Shown here in pieces: positions 39,261-47,164 of a stretch of 64,000 bases of DNA. The position numbers were made by a program, and so were the translations under genes. Source of the DNA: Deltaproteobacteria bacterium. Lineage in GTDB: Bacteria > Desulfobacterota > DSM-4660 > Desulfatiglandales > Desulfatiglandaceae. The DNA is taken from contig JAIPDI010000001.1 in assembly GCA_021737785.1 (NCBI GenBank), positions 124,001-188,000 of the forward strand. Direction: 5' to 3'. The stretch's first letter is position 1, and each line of letters begins with the position of its first letter. Under the pieces are notes generated by a model. The model saw only the letters and a list, made by a program, of their open reading frames with translations. It was not told where the DNA came from and did no database searches.

Positions 39261-41699
39261 GAGTCCTTCATCCTCCATACAATTAGTGAATTCCAAATAT
39301 AAACGGTTTGACAACGCAGACCTTTTTTCCTCACGATCCTTCAAATGGCACCACGCGAGGCACATGGCACCAAACCGAGTCCTATTCCCGGCATACTGCA
39401 TGAGCACCTCATATCCCAGACCGTTGGTTTCGAGCAGATCGGACGCCATGTGAAGCCGATCAAGGGCAAGTGGAAGTTGTTCCAGATACAATCCGTTATC
39501 GCCTAGAAGTTCCACTAAAACCCGGGGCATGGCATCGAAATAAAAATACTCTTTCCGAAGGATAGGCAGGCCACGAAACAGATGAATTGGGCGCCCCAAG
39601 CGCCGGGCGGCGGTGATCAGCATCCGAAGAAAATCGACTTGCCCCTTAAGGGTTTCGGGAATCCTTTCCAGGCGGGCCATTCGGTGGCGACCCTGATATG
39701 CTTCTATTCCCTTCAGAACCCGACCCTTTTTCATCTCATATCGGGTCAGATCATAAAGGGACATGGCCCCCATGGCCCGGTCTTCGGTCAAACCGAGGCC
39801 ACCAAACAGTCCGCTGGTGGTAGGAGATGAAATCAGCGTGGGCACCCCGCTTTCTCTTCCACCCTGAATTTCGTGAACGTCCGATCTCATTCTATGTTCC
39901 GCTATGGAGGTGAACCCGACATTGGTGTGAGACTTTTCTGAGGTGATCAGTTCGGGACGTCCCTCCCGGCCGGAAAAAGCCGAAACCTTGACACCGTAGA
40001 GCCCGGATGCCTGATTGATGGTGCATTTAAAATCCACTGGTTCATCCGTGAAAAGACATCGCCCTTCCGCGGACTCATCTTCTGCAACAACCCGTGTGCC
40101 GGCCAGCAGACGCGCCAGGCGGTTTCGGACACCGTCGACCACTGCGGCGCCTTCTCTCTGGATAAATTGGTTCAGGCCAGGAGATTGACCCTGACCTTCC
40201 AGCCATTTTTGTAACAGGCAAGCATCACTCTCCCATATCCGCTCAAGAACACCACCGTCTTCTGTGGCCAGGGCGACAGCCCACAAGGCCGTCACAGTCC
40301 GGCGGGAGGTGTCGTCTGAGATATTGGCGATCCAGTGTGGGCGCTCCATATTAACAGCAACCAATAGTTGGTTTTCCCGTTCAGTGGGTTGTAAAACACC
40401 GTTCTTGGGTTTCGCGTTCACCTTCAGATTAAGCAGCAGCACCAGATGGGCAGCGAGGTAAAGCCACTCTCTGTCGCTTGGCTCAATGCCGTCGAAGGAC
40501 GCATAGAGCGTCGTCAAGGCACCAGTGGGATTTTTCGGCCATACCGGCGCCAGTCCGATATCCGACAGCAGATCCTTGAGCAACGGTTTCAGTGAATCTC
40601 TCAATTCGTTTTTGATCTTGAACAAATCTGTGAGATCTTTGGACGTCAGTCGATTTACAATGAATTCTATCATCTCTTCGTGCGTGGGCTGGCCTTCATA
40701 GAGGGAAGGGACCCCTCGGTTGGAGACATCAAGCCTCATTTTGAAAGGGAGGTGATGACACAGTCGATCCAGCGCACTCGTCACGATATCATTGTACGAA
40801 GACTCCGGAATCAGCACAAACAAATGGCCATCCTGATGGACTTCAATCAATGGGGGCATCCCTGCCAGTTCCAGGCTCATGAGCGACAGCCATCGCTGGA
40901 GTTCATCCAGGAGAAACGGATGGTGCGGATCGAAAATATGAATAGCCTTCCAATTTCTTAAAATATCCGTGTGAAGACAGCTTTGATCGCTGGAAAGCAG
41001 GCGGATAACACCTTCCAAGCCACCTGTTTCGGGCTCGGTCGAAAGCCATGTACCGTCCAACCGGTCAGCAAGTCGCACATAAAGGGGAAGGGACTCGTAT
41101 TCACGGGGGGGTAATTCATCCGGGGGCGTTCGATGGGCCTGGGTGGCTTCCACCTTCTCCAACAGATATCGAAGCGCATCAGGAGTCAGTGAAGCGTCAA
41201 CGGCCCCCAGAAATGCATGGATGCCGTACCGAGCCATCCTTTCTGAGACCATGTCCGTTTCCAATGGCGCGTTTCTCTTCAATTGGAGATCCTTGTCCAG
41301 ATCATGGCAGAAGCCGATGACCGCCAGCACGCACAACCGCTGTTCCAGAACACTCGGGTCCATCTCAGGATTCTGGCACATCCAATCCAGTGCAGCCAAC
41401 GTAATGGCCCCTCGGGCGACGGAAAGAAGATGATCGAGCATACTTACGTTAGAAAACTTGCTGTAAATGTCTTGCTTTTCTTGGGTTGGGGCTATCCCCC
41501 CCTTGCCGCTGATAGACATTAAACGCGGAATTCTGGGATCGATCATGAATTTATTTTCCACTTTCTTCCGCGTCTCTTCACCCAACGGCCCACCCAAACG
41601 ATCATTAATCACATGGCGCTCGACCACTTCGGCTAAAAAGCGTCTGTAAACCGACGCGGCTATCTGGGACGCGGTTTCCCCCCACTCCTTTTGGATCAT
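38832..41699 (-). CDS. cas10d: Cas10d (Csc3) large subunit with HD nuclease domain
   Basis: 955 residues from ATG 41699, which overlaps the cas6 stop as ATGA (the frame is open 11 codons further). The N-terminal HD domain is recognisable in VIGFCHDLDKDLQLKRNAPL (about residue 130), the nuclease that in type I-D takes the place of Cas3 HD. The middle is a degenerate palm-like Cas10 region, and a helical C-terminal part contains the small-subunit-like domain. A likely internal start at 39260 would make that part a separate protein. It recognises the PAM and, with Cas3', degrades the target. Confidence 0.93.
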   Translation of the reverse strand: MIQKEWGETASQIAASVYRRFLAEVVERHVINDRLGGPLGEETRKKVENKFMIDPRIPRLMSISGKGGIAPTQEKQDIYSKFSNVSMLDHLLSVARGAITLAALDWMCQNPEMDPSVLEQRLCVLAVIGFCHDLDKDLQLKRNAPLETDMVSERMARYGIHAFLGAVDASLTPDALRYLLEKVEATQAHRTPPDELPPREYESLPLYVRLADRLDGTWLSTEPETGGLEGVIRLLSSDQSCLHTDILRNWKAIHIFDPHHPFLLDELQRWLSLMSLELAGMPPLIEVHQDGHLFVLIPESSYNDIVTSALDRLCHHLPFKMRLDVSNRGVPSLYEGQPTHEEMIEFIVNRLTSKDLTDLFKIKNELRDSLKPLLKDLLSDIGLAPVWPKNPTGALTTLYASFDGIEPSDREWLYLAAHLVLLLNLKVNAKPKNGVLQPTERENQLLVAVNMERPHWIANISDDTSRRTVTALWAVALATEDGGVLERIWESDACLLQKWLEGQGQSPGLNQFIQREGAAVVDGVRNRLARLLAGTRVVAEDESAEGRCLFTDEPVDFKCTINQASGLYGVKVSAFSGREGRPELITSEKSHTNVGFTSIAEHRMRSDVHEIQGGRESGVPTLISSPTTSGLFGGLGLTEDRAMGAMSLYDLTRYEMKKGRVLKGIEAYQGRHRMARLERIPETLKGQVDFLRMLITAARRLGRPIHLFRGLPILRKEYFYFDAMPRVLVELLGDNGLYLEQLPLALDRLHMASDLLETNGLGYEVLMQYAGNRTRFGAMCLAWCHLKDREEKRSALSNRLYLEFTNCMEDEGLMNEQDGALVRLGRAAAGIQRNPGSAASANEELMVFKICLDTANEARRIGQEDAASLGYAIAGELETNLIRKNKAWKDKGFIDNCLAVAELFVNDVWFGVLAGKSPTQKSRRILSSIYRMAFLKTHHDRVNENRNNIQKEDNE

Positions 41700-42424
41700 C
41701 GTCCCACCCCCTTTTCCACCAAGCCGATGCACCCAAAACCAAAGCGATTTTTTTCGCCGATTCCCGCGTACCAGGCCAAGCGGAGATCTTCTTCGGCACC
41801 CTGGAGAACCAAGGGGACGCGCATGCCTATGACGAAGCTTTTTCGGCCGTCCGCAAACTCTTTGAGCGGTATCAGCGAGTCGTGTTTCTGGTTGCAGCGG
41901 ACATAAAGTCGATCAGGCTCAACCTTAAGCTGAACCGGACGATCCGCCACTCTTGAAAGCCGCGCACTCACCGCGGAACTCAAGTCCACCTCGTTCACAT
42001 GTGATACCCATTGCCGCTTGCTGTTTTCCTTTCGGGACACGGCCAGAGGCGAAAGCATGACCACGCCCAGAGATGTCAGACCCGGTGCGATAGGGTCGGG
42101 GTCGATTCGCACTTCTGCAGCGGAAAAGTCAACGGCTTCGCCCGTAGCCGCCCTTGCATGCCGGATATCGGCTGGGTCCATCTCCGACAGCCAGGTCCCT
42201 AATTGCGGATCCGGGCTACCGACCACAAGGGTATGCACCTTGTTCCCTTCTTTCTGACGCCATCCCAGAGCAGCGAAATGCCACATGCCGGCATTTGGGC
42301 CGACCACTGCTTCTGCGGGGGCTCCTCCAGCTGTCCAAGCATTGACCAGGGCGTCATGAAGGGTATCGATATTGCGATAGTCAACGCTTTTCCTTTTTGG
42401 TAATGTGATTCGGACGCGATGCAT
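41696..42424 (-). CDS. cas6: Cas6 crRNA endoribonuclease
   Basis: 242 residues with two ferredoxin-like halves and the Gly-rich loop near the C-terminus, WYAGIGEKNRFGFGCIGLV (GxGxxxxxGxG). It cuts the repeat transcript at the base of the CCCC/GGGG hairpin. The ATG has AGGAGG nine bases upstream. It is the first gene of the leftward cas operon, whereas in the usual I-D order cas6 lies after csc1. A candidate catalytic His is not obvious from position alone. Confidence 0.9.
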   Translation of the reverse strand: MHRVRITLPKRKSVDYRNIDTLHDALVNAWTAGGAPAEAVVGPNAGMWHFAALGWRQKEGNKVHTLVVGSPDPQLGTWLSEMDPADIRHARAATGEAVDFSAAEVRIDPDPIAPGLTSLGVVMLSPLAVSRKENSKRQWVSHVNEVDLSSAVSARLSRVADRPVQLKVEPDRLYVRCNQKHDSLIPLKEFADGRKSFVIGMRVPLVLQGAEEDLRLAWYAGIGEKNRFGFGCIGLVEKGVGR

Positions 42425-42457
42425 GGTGATGTCCTCCTGTTTTTATGTTTCGAAAAT

Positions 42458-42487
42458 ACCATAGGCGATGGCAGAAATGAGAGTCAA
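42458..42487 (-). promoter_or_regulatory. Putative cas operon promoter
   Basis: Minus strand TTGACT (42487-42482), 18 bases, TATGGT (42463-42458), with the cas6 ATG 34 bases beyond the -10. It lies within the first codons of one possible start of the divergent WYL gene, 24 bp from the large palindrome. Confidence 0.4.
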
Positions 42488-43328
42488 GAAAAAAGAAGGA
42501 CCTATAAGGAATAAACATGTCAAGAAACTTGACATGTTTATGCTCGCTCGGTTTGAGTTTATCGAGACGCGGCTATTCTGGGGGGAGGGCCTTAGAGCCA
42601 GCGACCTAGCCGAAGCCTTCGGGATCACACGACAATCGGCTCAGACCACTATCGATGATTACCGGCGCCGACATCCCCGACAAATGCGATATGATCCGAA
42701 ACGCAAAAGACATGTTCCCGAAGATTCTTTTTCGCCAAGCTATATTCGGACTGCACCGATTCGTTTTCTCGATTACCTCCGAGGGCAAACGCTTGCCGGG
42801 TTTTACAGGGAAGAGCGAGGGTGGAGCGACATAGAACTGACCGATGTGGACAGATTACTGCGACCAGAGTTGCCTCTGGAAACTATCAGAACGGTTCTTT
42901 CTGCGCTGCTGCGGAAACAGGTAGTTCAAATCAATTACCGCAGCAAAAACCTAGAATCCCTGACGGTCCGGTCCATATCGCCAAATCACTTGGTTTTTGC
43001 CGAGGATCGTTATCACTTGCGGGCCTACTGCCACCAGAAACAGTATTTTCTTGATTTCGTTCTCTCGAGGATTTTGTGGGCGGAAATTACAAACGAGGAG
43101 TGGGTGTCTTCTGCAGAGGACAAGATATGGAATACATTTACTACATTACGATTTCGTCCAAACCCGAAATTACCTATGGAAACCCAGGACGCGGTGTTGA
43201 AGAACTATGAAACCCAGGAAAGTGGGTATCGGATAGTGAGATGTCGAGAAGCGCTGGCGTATTACATTAAACGAAAACTCCTTTCTTCCAACAATAAGTA
43301 TGGCACTCCGCTGTGGGAAGAAGTATAA
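42468..43328 (+). CDS. WYL-domain transcriptional regulator of the CRISPR-Cas locus
   Basis: 286 residues from ATG 42468; no start in this region has a good ribosome-binding site, and ATG 42534 or 42540 (23 or 25 codons in) give the N-terminus that looks most natural, FMLARFEFIETRLFWGEGLR. An N-terminal helix-turn-helix (LRASDLAEAFGITRQSAQTT) is followed by a WYL domain (about 150-235: VVQINYRSKNLESLTVRSIS, PNHLVFAEDRYHLRAYC). WYL domains bind nucleic acids or nucleotides. In Synechocystis a WYL protein (sll7009) negatively regulates a type I-D locus; this gene has the matching divergent position, so control of cas expression is inferred. Confidence 0.88.
   Translation: MAEMRVKKKEGPIRNKHVKKLDMFMLARFEFIETRLFWGEGLRASDLAEAFGITRQSAQTTIDDYRRRHPRQMRYDPKRKRHVPEDSFSPSYIRTAPIRFLDYLRGQTLAGFYREERGWSDIELTDVDRLLRPELPLETIRTVLSALLRKQVVQINYRSKNLESLTVRSISPNHLVFAEDRYHLRAYCHQKQYFLDFVLSRILWAEITNEEWVSSAEDKIWNTFTTLRFRPNPKLPMETQDAVLKNYETQESGYRIVRCREALAYYIKRKLLSSNNKYGTPLWEEV
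42511..42541. promoter_or_regulatory. Perfect 14-bp inverted repeat at the WYL regulator start
   Basis: Arms ATAAACATGTCAAG and CTTGACATGTTTAT around a central AAA, 31 bp in all with no mismatch. It overlaps the start codons at 42534 and 42540 and lies about 50 bp upstream of the putative cas promoter -10. A binding site for the WYL protein, controlling both directions, is the simplest reading. A hairpin in the mRNA is the alternative. Confidence 0.75.
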
Positions 43329-43441
43329 GTCCTTGCGTGAGACGGGGCTAATTTAATCATCTAGGTATACCGGCATTTTTGCCAGGCGTGAATCTGATCG
43401 GCACACATCTCCTCTATGCGACAGTCTCGATGGTCCTGCCA

Positions 43442-44017
43442 TCAACCCTCCGTTTTCCTGGATCGCTTGCCATACCGACCTTTGGGTTCATTGACCTCGA
43501 AGCCGATCTTTTTTCTCGGTTTTTCTGGTAGCGTCATGAGCTGCCGGATGGCCTCGAAGATCATCTGAATCTGTTCATCGTGATCTGTGATGCGATTTTC
43601 GAGATCGCTGACTTTGGCAGCAAGTTCCTTGTGGGTGGCCAAGATTTCCCTCAATCTTACAAATGCCCTCATGATCTCTATATTTACCTCTATCGCTCGT
43701 CTGCTCCTAAGGACACTTGAAAGCATGGCAACCCCCTGCTCTGTAAAAGCCATCGGCCTATATCGCGAGCCTCCCCAACCATCGGAACTTGAGGTCACAA
43801 TTTGTGACCTCAAGTTTATAACCTCTTGAGATGTGAGTATAAACATGAAATCCGAAGGGAACCTATCCGGATTTCTTTTCACTGCCTGCTTCAGACTCTT
43901 TGTTTCAATGCCATATAATTCGGCCAAGTCTTTATCCAGCATAACCTTCAGGCCACGTATAACGAAAATGGAGTTCTCGATGATTTCAATTTGAACCGGG
44001 GATCTTCTTCTCGGCAT
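43442..44017 (-). CDS. ORF6N-domain (phage antirepressor-like) protein
   Basis: 191 residues. The ORF6N domain occupies residues 10-95 (IFVIRGLKVMLDKDLAELYG, then KQAVKRNPDRFPSDFMFILT and RYRPMAFTEQGVAMLSSVLR), as in phage-derived antirepressor or KilA-like regulators that are common on bacterial chromosomes. A coiled coil follows (LATHKELAAKVSDLENRITD), ending in a basic tail. Cytoplasmic DNA-binding protein; target unknown. It begins the region of defence and phage remnants. Confidence 0.88.
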   Translation of the reverse strand: MPRRRSPVQIEIIENSIFVIRGLKVMLDKDLAELYGIETKSLKQAVKRNPDRFPSDFMFILTSQEVINLRSQIVTSSSDGWGGSRYRPMAFTEQGVAMLSSVLRSRRAIEVNIEIMRAFVRLREILATHKELAAKVSDLENRITDHDEQIQMIFEAIRQLMTLPEKPRKKIGFEVNEPKGRYGKRSRKTEG

Positions 44018-44099
44018 TTTTCAACTCCTCGATTATCCGGCTGTCTGCCCACACCCCAATGTGTTGGCCTTGACCTCCTTGATCGCCTTGTGTGGGTTA

Positions 44100-44327
44100 T
44101 CAACCCCCGCCTTCCAAATCCGTGCAGTCACCATGCCGCAGATCGAATTCTTCCCCGGCCTTCCAGCTTTGAATACCAGGGCGTGCATCCAGCCATTCGG
44201 CAATCCGCTTGAACCTGTCATCAGGGTTGTCGGAACGTCGGCCCAGCTCCACGACAAAACTGAGTTTCTCTGCGGTCTCGCACCCGCCGCAGCAACATCC
44301 GCTGGCCTCGATGGCTGCATCAATAGA
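44100..44327 (-). pseudogene. Coding remnant without start codon
   Basis: A 75-codon frame after a TAA has no ATG but reads like protein: SGCCCGGCETAEKLSFVVEL then RFKRIAEWLDARPGIQSWKA and FDLRHGDCTDLEGGG. I do not recognise it. Lack of a start suggests the 3' end of a lost gene. The next stretch, 44331-44608, has nothing that I can support. Confidence 0.3.
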
Positions 44328-44608
44328 TTATGGAGTGCGCGTCTTTTCTGATGGGTGGGTCCATGGGGTCCATGCTCTTATGCCTCTTTCCTCTATGAGT
44401 TGTCCCCCTCTCAATTAGACTCCGCTGTGCGCCCTCGGGTGCTGATAAAAACGAACGGCCGGCAGACTAATCCCACTCTGCCAAACAAAAACACCCCTCG
44501 GTAGAGTAACCCAAAGGCGTCTGATGATGACCTGGGCAAGCTGAACCGCCCTTTTGGACGGATTGCCGGGTCCTGTTCATTCCTTTTCCCCCCGGCGCAC
44601 CACGGCGT

Positions 44609-45067
44609 TTAGTTCCCGCTCAATGGTATCAACCGCGGGAAGACTGAGACGGAGAGACTTGGGCAGGGCGCGTGTAAACCGGGTGCGCCAAAAGGATCCT
44701 TCAACGACTGTTGGGCAAGATCGGACTGCGGAGCCGGCAATGTTCGCGCGAAATTGGTAACCGCCTTGCCCTTTCGGGCGTGAAGGTCGGAATCAATTTG
44801 AAGGGCCAGGACATCCCGCGACCAGCCATGCTCGACCGCGGCCTCGGCATACCAGAGGCGGGCGGCGGTATTTTTGACTTTCTGAAGAAGAACAACATGA
44901 TGCCCCCACGGCAAGCGCGTCACGGCCAGGGGCAGGGGGCATGAAGCGATTTGTCTCACGCGCTGTGCGACGATTTCGCTTTCCGATTGTCGCACAGCCC
45001 GTGCGACGATTCCCGAATCATCCAGCCAAGCCAGGTAATTCATCCGGGAGATCTGAGAAGGCGGCAT
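44609..45067 (-). pseudogene. DUF1016/YhcG-like nuclease fragment
   Basis: The segment LPWGHHVVLLQKVKNTAARL, WYAEAAVEHGWSRDVLALQI and KGKAVTNFARTLPAPQSDLA is the conserved DUF1016 (YhcG) core, here about residues 50-125. After QQSLKDPF the family sequence breaks off (normally Y-N-F-D-F-L) and the PD-(D/E)xK nuclease half is missing. The first 45 residues are not from this family. It is a truncated, fused relic. Confidence 0.7.
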
Positions 45068-45216
45068 CCACGCTCGCGGGGAGTTCCTTATCTATGAACC
45101 GTTCCACCTCCTCCCGTCTGGCCGCGAACAGGCGATAGATCGCGAAATCCAGATCCGCCGTATCCAGTTGAAAACAGAGCACGAAGATGCTCCTGAAACC
45201 GCTCAAGTCCACTCAT
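45018..45216 (-). pseudogene. N-terminal fragment of an adenine-specific DNA methylase, frameshifted
   Basis: ATG 45216 with a strong AGGAGGGTGAC starts MSGLERFQEHLRALF; continuing in the next frame gives QLDTADLDFAIYRLFAARRE and EVERFIDKELPAS. Joined, these match the N-terminus of site-specific DNA methylases (EHLRALFQLDTADLDFGIYR pattern). An extra T in a TTTT run breaks the frame, and the gene stops after about 65 codons. It directly joins the DUF1016 fragment. Confidence 0.65.
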
Positions 45217-45253
45217 GTCACCCTCCTGACGGGATTCTGTCTTTCACCATCGC

Positions 45254-45640
45254 TCACTGGCTCCCCGAGCCTTTTCCGTTGGCTGATCCGGACTTTGGGA
45301 TCCAGAATTTGCAGCCCTCGTCCACAATGTTTCTCGGGATATCCTTGTTGGGTCTGCCAATCTTACTAAAATAGGTGCAAGTGCCAAAAAAATTATTCCC
45401 TGCGATTTGCTGATACTTGCATGTCCAGCAAGATTTTTTTTCGGGAATTCCCCGGGCTTTCGATACCCGGCCCTTTTCATCCTTGTATTCAAGGAGAAGG
45501 TCATTATCGATGCCCTTGGACACATCCAGGCTTGCGGCGCCGGTCGCGTCCTTTTCTACGGTGGGTGGGGATGGAATGGTGTTTATACTAAGGAGCCTTC
45601 TTTTTCCGTTGGAATCAGTCCCCCGCGAGCACAATGGGCT
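45254..45640 (-). pseudogene. Cys-rich segment and remnant downstream of a broken ATPase
   Basis: The frame gives LLLEYKDEKGRVSKARGIPE, possibly from the middle of the ATPase gene, then a Cys-rich stretch SCWTCKYQQIAGNNFFGTC ending in DEGCKFWIPKSG. The spacing C-x2-C-x13-C suggests a metal site. I do not know the family. The frame has no good start and appears to be the remains of two genes joined. Confidence 0.4.
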
Positions 45641-46007
45641 CTCCTGTCCTGAACTGCCAGAACAACGTCTTCCATAGTACCCCCATCCATTCCCCGACAA
45701 CTCCCAGGCCCCGCCAGAGATTGACTCTCAAGGCCAGTTGCGGGTTGAGGACGCCTATATGGAGGAACAGGCCTTCGAGGACCGCGGTTTTTCCAACGCC
45801 ATTGATGCCCGTGATGAGGTTCACACGGCTGAAAGGCCCTATCTCAAGGAACTCGAAACCCCGGAAATGGTTTATTTCGAATCTTGTGTATTGCAAGGCG
45901 GGACTGACCGGTCTTGAGGGAGGTGAGTATGGGACCGCAGCCTCTCCAATTCCCGATGATCTCTTCTTGGGCTTCTGTTGTTTCTTGCCTGCAGGTCGCT
46001 TATTCAT
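45615..46007 (-). pseudogene. Truncated AAA ATPase (SMC/RecF-like N-terminal part)
   Basis: 130 codons. RFEINHFRGFEFLEIGPFSR then NLITGINGVGKTAVLEGLFL contains the Walker A of AAA_15/RecF-like ATPases often found in defence systems. The gene stops at VLAGD, long before the Walker B and signature regions. The first 40 residues are Lys/Pro-rich. It is a truncated gene. Confidence 0.7.
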
Positions 46008-46319
46008 GATGTCTCTCCCCTCTGAAAAGCCTTAGAGCCCAAACCTATAGAATGACCATCTTGAATATCGCTTAACTCAGTGGTCCTTCTTAACGCAACT
46101 GTCTGTCTCAAGTCAAGAACTCGCCAGACTCATGGAAGTGTAGCTGGTCTGTTGAGGTCCAAATCAAACGGCGTTTCACCTCTGGTTGTTTCAACCTCCT
46201 GAATTTGACAGGTTATTCCCGTGCGATTAACCTCTGAACCCCGTAAACGGTTACGATCACTGCTATTTGATCCAAAACCCAAGCGTCTTCTGTCTGCATC
46301 GGCAAGGGAGACATAGGCA
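46008..46319. other. Gap without recognised features
   Basis: 312 bp between the ATPase remnant and the HigA-like gene. A 67-codon minus frame overlaps the antitoxin end but has no recognisable sequence. I see no repeat or RNA gene. Confidence 0.4.
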
Positions 46320-46670
46320 TCATTTCTTATCATAAACAGGCGTCGCTTCAGCTACGGCTGCCTGGCCGGAAGCGTCTCTTCGTCGGATATCCACGTGGAC
46401 GGTCGCTCCGAGTACCGCTGCAATACGGCGCAGCATGCTCAGGGAGTGACCTTCATAGGAAGGGGATTCGAGGCGACTGATCTGCTGTTGAGAGGTCCCC
46501 ACTTTTTGGGCCAGTTCCTTTTGGGACAGTCCTGCCTCCTTGCGTAAGGCAGCCAATTTCATAGCCACGTCCCAGGCTTCACCCGCCCTTTCGAAACGGT
46601 CCCTGAACTCGGCGTCTCCCAGTTGTTCATCAAGATATCTGTCAAAATTGGTTTTGCCGTTGCGTTTCAT
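46320..46670 (-). CDS. higA: HigA-like XRE antitoxin
   Basis: 116 residues from ATG 46670, coupled to the toxin stop by ATGA. The helix-turn-helix LRKEAGLSQKELAQKVGTSQ then QQISRLESPSYEGHSLSMLR is a standard XRE domain (about 45-95), with an N-terminal helix that would contact the toxin. The order toxin-then-antitoxin is that of HigBA. It should repress its own operon through the palindrome at 47031-47044. Confidence 0.9.
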   Translation of the reverse strand: MKRNGKTNFDRYLDEQLGDAEFRDRFERAGEAWDVAMKLAALRKEAGLSQKELAQKVGTSQQQISRLESPSYEGHSLSMLRRIAAVLGATVHVDIRRRDASGQAAVAEATPVYDKK

Positions 46671-47020
46671 TGGGTAAACCTCGCGTGCCAATCGCGCTTT
46701 CTATCCAGAGCAACCTTCCGATCTCCGGGGGCAATGCTTCTGGCCTTGTTTCGAACCCCGTGCAGTATGATAATCCTCTTCCCTTTTGAAAAGAAATAGA
46801 GCATCCGTGAATTCAACTTGCCCACGTGTCTGAGTTCAAAGAGATTATCCCCGATGGGCTTGGAAAGGGGCGGCTTATGGTAACCCCTGTTTCGAAGTTT
46901 GGCCATGCCGGCCATCAACGCCGCAAAGTCACCCGGGTCGGATTGCTTTAACCCGTCCAAGAAGTCTTGAACCGGGCATGCCCCGGAGCGGGTTTCATAG
47001 AATTCTATGGCAAATTCCAT
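46667..47020 (-). CDS. higB: RelE/HigB-family toxin (phage Gp49-like)
   Basis: 117 residues. EFYETRSGACPVQDFLDGL, LRNRGYHKPPLSKPIGDNLF, ELRHVGKLNSRMLYFFSKGK and RIIILHGVRNKARSIAPGDR follow the Gp49/HigB pattern (DUF891), an mRNA-cleaving toxin on the ribosome. Conserved basic residues in the last strands are present. It is followed by its antitoxin with overlapping codons. Confidence 0.9.
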   Translation of the reverse strand: MEFAIEFYETRSGACPVQDFLDGLKQSDPGDFAALMAGMAKLRNRGYHKPPLSKPIGDNLFELRHVGKLNSRMLYFFSKGKRIIILHGVRNKARSIAPGDRKVALDRKRDWHARFTQ

Positions 47021-47030
47021 TGGAAGTCAA

Positions 47031-47044
47031 CATCAATATTGATG
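47031..47044. promoter_or_regulatory. Palindrome upstream of higB
   Basis: CATCAATATTGATG, a perfect 14-bp palindrome, ends 11 bp before the higB start codon. Position and symmetry suit an operator bound by the HigA-like protein. Confidence 0.6.
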
Positions 47045-47164
47045 TAATAGGGATGGTCTGGTTAATACGACCTGTAACAGCTTGATCAAGAAAGCGTTGC
47101 CTTTGGTCGCCCGCCTCAAGGCAGAGATCTTTCAATCCTCCCTTCTTGCCGATGTCTGGAAGGA

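Noticed and set aside
45615-45640. The TGA after VLAGD in the ATPase fragment as a selenocysteine codon
   Set aside because: The family has no Cys there, the frame meets TAG eight codons later and no fitting hairpin follows.
46130-46333. A 67-codon minus-strand frame overlapping the end of the HigA-like gene
   Set aside because: Composition looks random, its start lies inside the antitoxin gene and no conserved motif is present.
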